A stretch of DNA of 64,000 nt from Stappia stellulata DSM 5886 (GTDB lineage: Bacteria > Pseudomonadota > Alphaproteobacteria > Rhizobiales > Stappiaceae). The translations under genes and the position numbers were made by a program. The notes beneath the pieces were generated by a model. The model saw only the letters and a program-made list of their open reading frames with translations. It was not told the origin of the DNA and did no database searches. Position 1 is the first letter of the stretch. Each line of letters begins with the position of its first letter. This document shows, one piece after another, positions 62,333 through 64,000 of this stretch. The stretch is from positions 558,001 through 622,000 of the forward strand of contig NZ_KE384083.1 of assembly GCF_000423705.1 (NCBI RefSeq), given 5' to 3'.

Positions 62333-63193
62333 TCACATCGCGTTGGAACCCTTCGCGGACTTCGGCTTTGTGCAGACCACGAAATAGTCCAGACGACGTC
62401 CGTCCTCATATTCTTGGTAGCGCATGGTCCCGGGCATATCGGCCCAGTTCAAAGCGTATCCGCGGAAGGGACGTGGCACCCGGTCGATCAGCGCCTTGCG
62501 ACGCGGGACATCCTCGCCGATCGCGGCAAAGACATGGGGCGTTATGTCTTCGAACGTATGGAGCACAAGGCCGTTTTTCTTTGCAAGACTTTCGTTCTTG
62601 CGACGATGGTTTTCAAGGCGCGCGTCGGTGTAACCGGCAGAGAAAACCATTGTGCCGCCAGGTTTCAGCAAACGCGCGGCCTCACGATAGTACTCGTCCA
62701 GCCCGATGTAACTTGCTGCCCCCACACTGAAAATCGCATCGAAACCTGCATCCGGGAATGGCAGCGCGCGGGCGTCTCCCTGCTCGAATGACGCTGTCGG
62801 GACATCCTGCAAGCGACTGCGGGCAACCCGGACAGCGGTGGCATTCACCTCCACGCCGACAACTTGCGCGCAAGGAAAGCGGACGGCGCCCAGACGGACA
62901 CCGCCGCCAAGACCGCTTCCGATGTCGAGAAGTCGGTCCGGCGCATTTTCACATGCGTCCGACAGACATTCCAGCAAGTGATCGTAAAGCGTTGCCTGCA
63001 GCGGCTCGTTGGAAAAAGGCGGTGTTTCGCGACAGAACGCGTTGGCGGGCGCGTAACCGCTGTTGAAGAAATTCTGCTTTCGTGCGGGCGAGAAGCGATA
63101 GAGCAAGACATAGATCATCTCCTGAAACCGATTCTGCATCGATTTCGGGAGCTTGCGCTGCAGTTTCCGCTTGAGTTGATAAAGGCCCGACAT
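62333..63193 (-). CDS. SAM-dependent methyltransferase (class I)
   Basis: 286 aa. Motif I RLLDIGSGLGGGVRLG, acidic loop VVGVEVNATAVRVARSRL, motif II-like ASFEQGDARALPFPDAGFDA, motif III/IV VGAASYIGLDEYYREAARLL and KPGGTMVFSAG, a Methyltransf_11 core. The N-terminal ~75 residues are basic and unlike known families. Neighbour on one side is a capsule-linked region, on the other the AGE epimerase, so sugar or lipid modification is possible. Upstream is TTGACGTCAA (63220-63229), a possible operator. The 221-bp gap to DUF2793 has hairpins but no gene. Confidence 0.85.
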   Translation of the reverse strand: MSGLYQLKRKLQRKLPKSMQNRFQEMIYVLLYRFSPARKQNFFNSGYAPANAFCRETPPFSNEPLQATLYDHLLECLSDACENAPDRLLDIGSGLGGGVRLGAVRFPCAQVVGVEVNATAVRVARSRLQDVPTASFEQGDARALPFPDAGFDAIFSVGAASYIGLDEYYREAARLLKPGGTMVFSAGYTDARLENHRRKNESLAKKNGLVLHTFEDITPHVFAAIGEDVPRRKALIDRVPRPFRGYALNWADMPGTMRYQEYEDGRRLDYFVVCTKPKSAKGSNAM

Positions 63194-63423
63194 TGATGGC
63201 TCCGGTTCACGCGCAACTGATTGACGTCAAGCGCCCAAACTCTGGCATTGCGTCATTGAAAACCGGGATAGTCCATTCGGCATGCCATTGCCATCCCGTC
63301 TGGCCGGCAAAGCTGTCACGGCCAACACGGCCGCACCATTGGCGGCCGGATCTGTCGACAAACCCCCGACGTCTCTCCAAGCCGGCACAACGCGCCTCTG
63401 AGCGGCCGCGCGCGGACCTGCAA

Positions 63424-64000
63424 TCAACCCGCATGAGGCCAGTCCGGACCGCGCACCTGCGCCAGCTCCGACAGGGCACAAACGATATGATAGAGCGAGC
63501 TTGCCGGCGAAGGTTCTGCAACGAAGCGCCCGTCCGCGTCGAGCTTGTCCCGCCACAACCCGGCAGGCTCGCTTACAAGGAACAGCTCAAGCGCGACAAC
63601 GGCCCTGCGGGCAGAGGCGAGATAATGCAACCGCTCCGGTCCGCCCGACAGGCGGGCAAGCGCCAGCGCCGCCTTGATCCATTCGGTCTGCCCCCAAAGC
63701 CGCGCAACCGGCGCACGGATCGAAAAATCGTCGTTCAATTCCAGCATCGCCACGTGGCGCGCGGGGCAAATGCCCCAGGTTTCCCCGACCGCGAAAAGGC
63801 GACGCGCTGCAATCGCCGCATCGTCGCGCCCGCGCGTTCGAGACCAGTGCAGCGCCAGCCACGCCCATTCGAACTGGTGCCCCGGCTCGACCTGCCGGCC
63901 GCTTTCGCCCGACACCGGACGCCAGTCGCTTGCAAAAAACTCCCGCAGCGCCCCGCTCGACGCATCGATGAACCGGTCAAGCGCAAGCCCCATGAGCTCG
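63424..64000 (-). CDS. AGE-family sugar epimerase/isomerase (partial, N-terminus outside window)
   Basis: At least 192 residues, open to the right edge; the first Met in view is probably internal. EPGHQFEWAWLALHW is the hallmark of N-acylglucosamine 2-epimerase / mannose-6-phosphate isomerase-like AGE proteins, with LWGQTEWIKAALALARLSGG and SSLYHIVCALSELAQ matching the final alpha/alpha-barrel helices and the C-terminal His. The enzyme interconverts a sugar such as mannose or GlcNAc; specificity unknown. Location near capsule genes suggests sugar precursor supply. 230 bp to the methyltransferase gene hold no gene. Confidence 0.85.
   Translation of the reverse strand, partial: ELMGLALDRFIDASSGALREFFASDWRPVSGESGRQVEPGHQFEWAWLALHWSRTRGRDDAAIAARRLFAVGETWGICPARHVAMLELNDDFSIRAPVARLWGQTEWIKAALALARLSGGPERLHYLASARRAVVALELFLVSEPAGLWRDKLDADGRFVAEPSPASSLYHIVCALSELAQVRGPDWPHAG

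Overview
The window is high-GC alphaproteobacterial DNA. It carries no rRNA, no insertion sequence and no CRISPR array, and has one tRNA. The left end is part of a bacteriochlorophyll photosynthesis gene cluster (bchN, bchF, ppaA, ppsR, bchG, a PucC-family gene, bchP, tspO). The right half holds a housekeeping block typical of Hyphomicrobiales (DUF2948-hisD-UPF0262-LMW phosphatase-infA-maf-yacG). Together they suggest a phototrophic, probably marine, member of the Hyphomicrobiales (Stappiaceae-like). The genus is a guess.

Layout. 1-9.2 kb: photosynthesis genes. Three copies of the PpsR operator TGT-N12-ACA (one perfect, two with one mismatch) lie before bchF and bchG, and PpsR and its B12-binding antirepressor are encoded between them. 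Two related coiled-coil proteins and TspO close the cluster, followed by a decayed cytochrome P450 fragment. 10-15.5 kb: a HerA-like ATPase, a cytosolic globin-coupled chemoreceptor with added zinc (CZB) and PilZ domains, a periplasmic rhodanese, and a DUF4198 protein behind a perfect 39-bp palindrome resembling a Zur box. 15.7-22.5 kb: a complete malonate module (TRAP transporter, decarboxylase, CoA synthetase) read divergently from its GntR regulator.

22.5-29.8 kb: an L,D-transpeptidase, then an oligopeptide ABC importer divergent from a FadR-type regulator. 29.9-33 kb: a Uup-type ABC-F ATPase and a compact nitric-oxide-type operon (nsrR, group III truncated hemoglobin, and two very small membrane proteins, every junction an ATGA overlap). 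33-39.8 kb: two membrane genes (GDYXXLXY and DUF2157), a PiT phosphate transporter, Nudix, prfC and DUF2585. 39.8-44.6 kb: two convergent glycosyltransferase genes whose 3' ends overlap by 74 bp, an EctD-like dioxygenase, a secreted protein and tRNA-Phe. 44.8-49 kb: an outer-membrane barrel with TPRs, a 5'-nucleotidase and a FecR-domain protein.

49-56.5 kb: the conserved infA-maf-yacG / hisD block, interrupted twice, by an SDR plus acyl-CoA ligase pair and by an orphan Imm11-like gene. 56.7-64 kb: a renalase-like oxidoreductase, a capsule export operon (kpsE-kpsM-kpsT), a convergent DUF2793 protein of the kind found in gene-transfer-agent head spikes, a methyltransferase and a truncated AGE-family sugar epimerase.

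The most interesting items are the NsrR operon with its micro-membrane proteins, the DUF4198 gene with its palindrome, the four-module globin chemoreceptor, and the DUF2793 gene beside capsule export.
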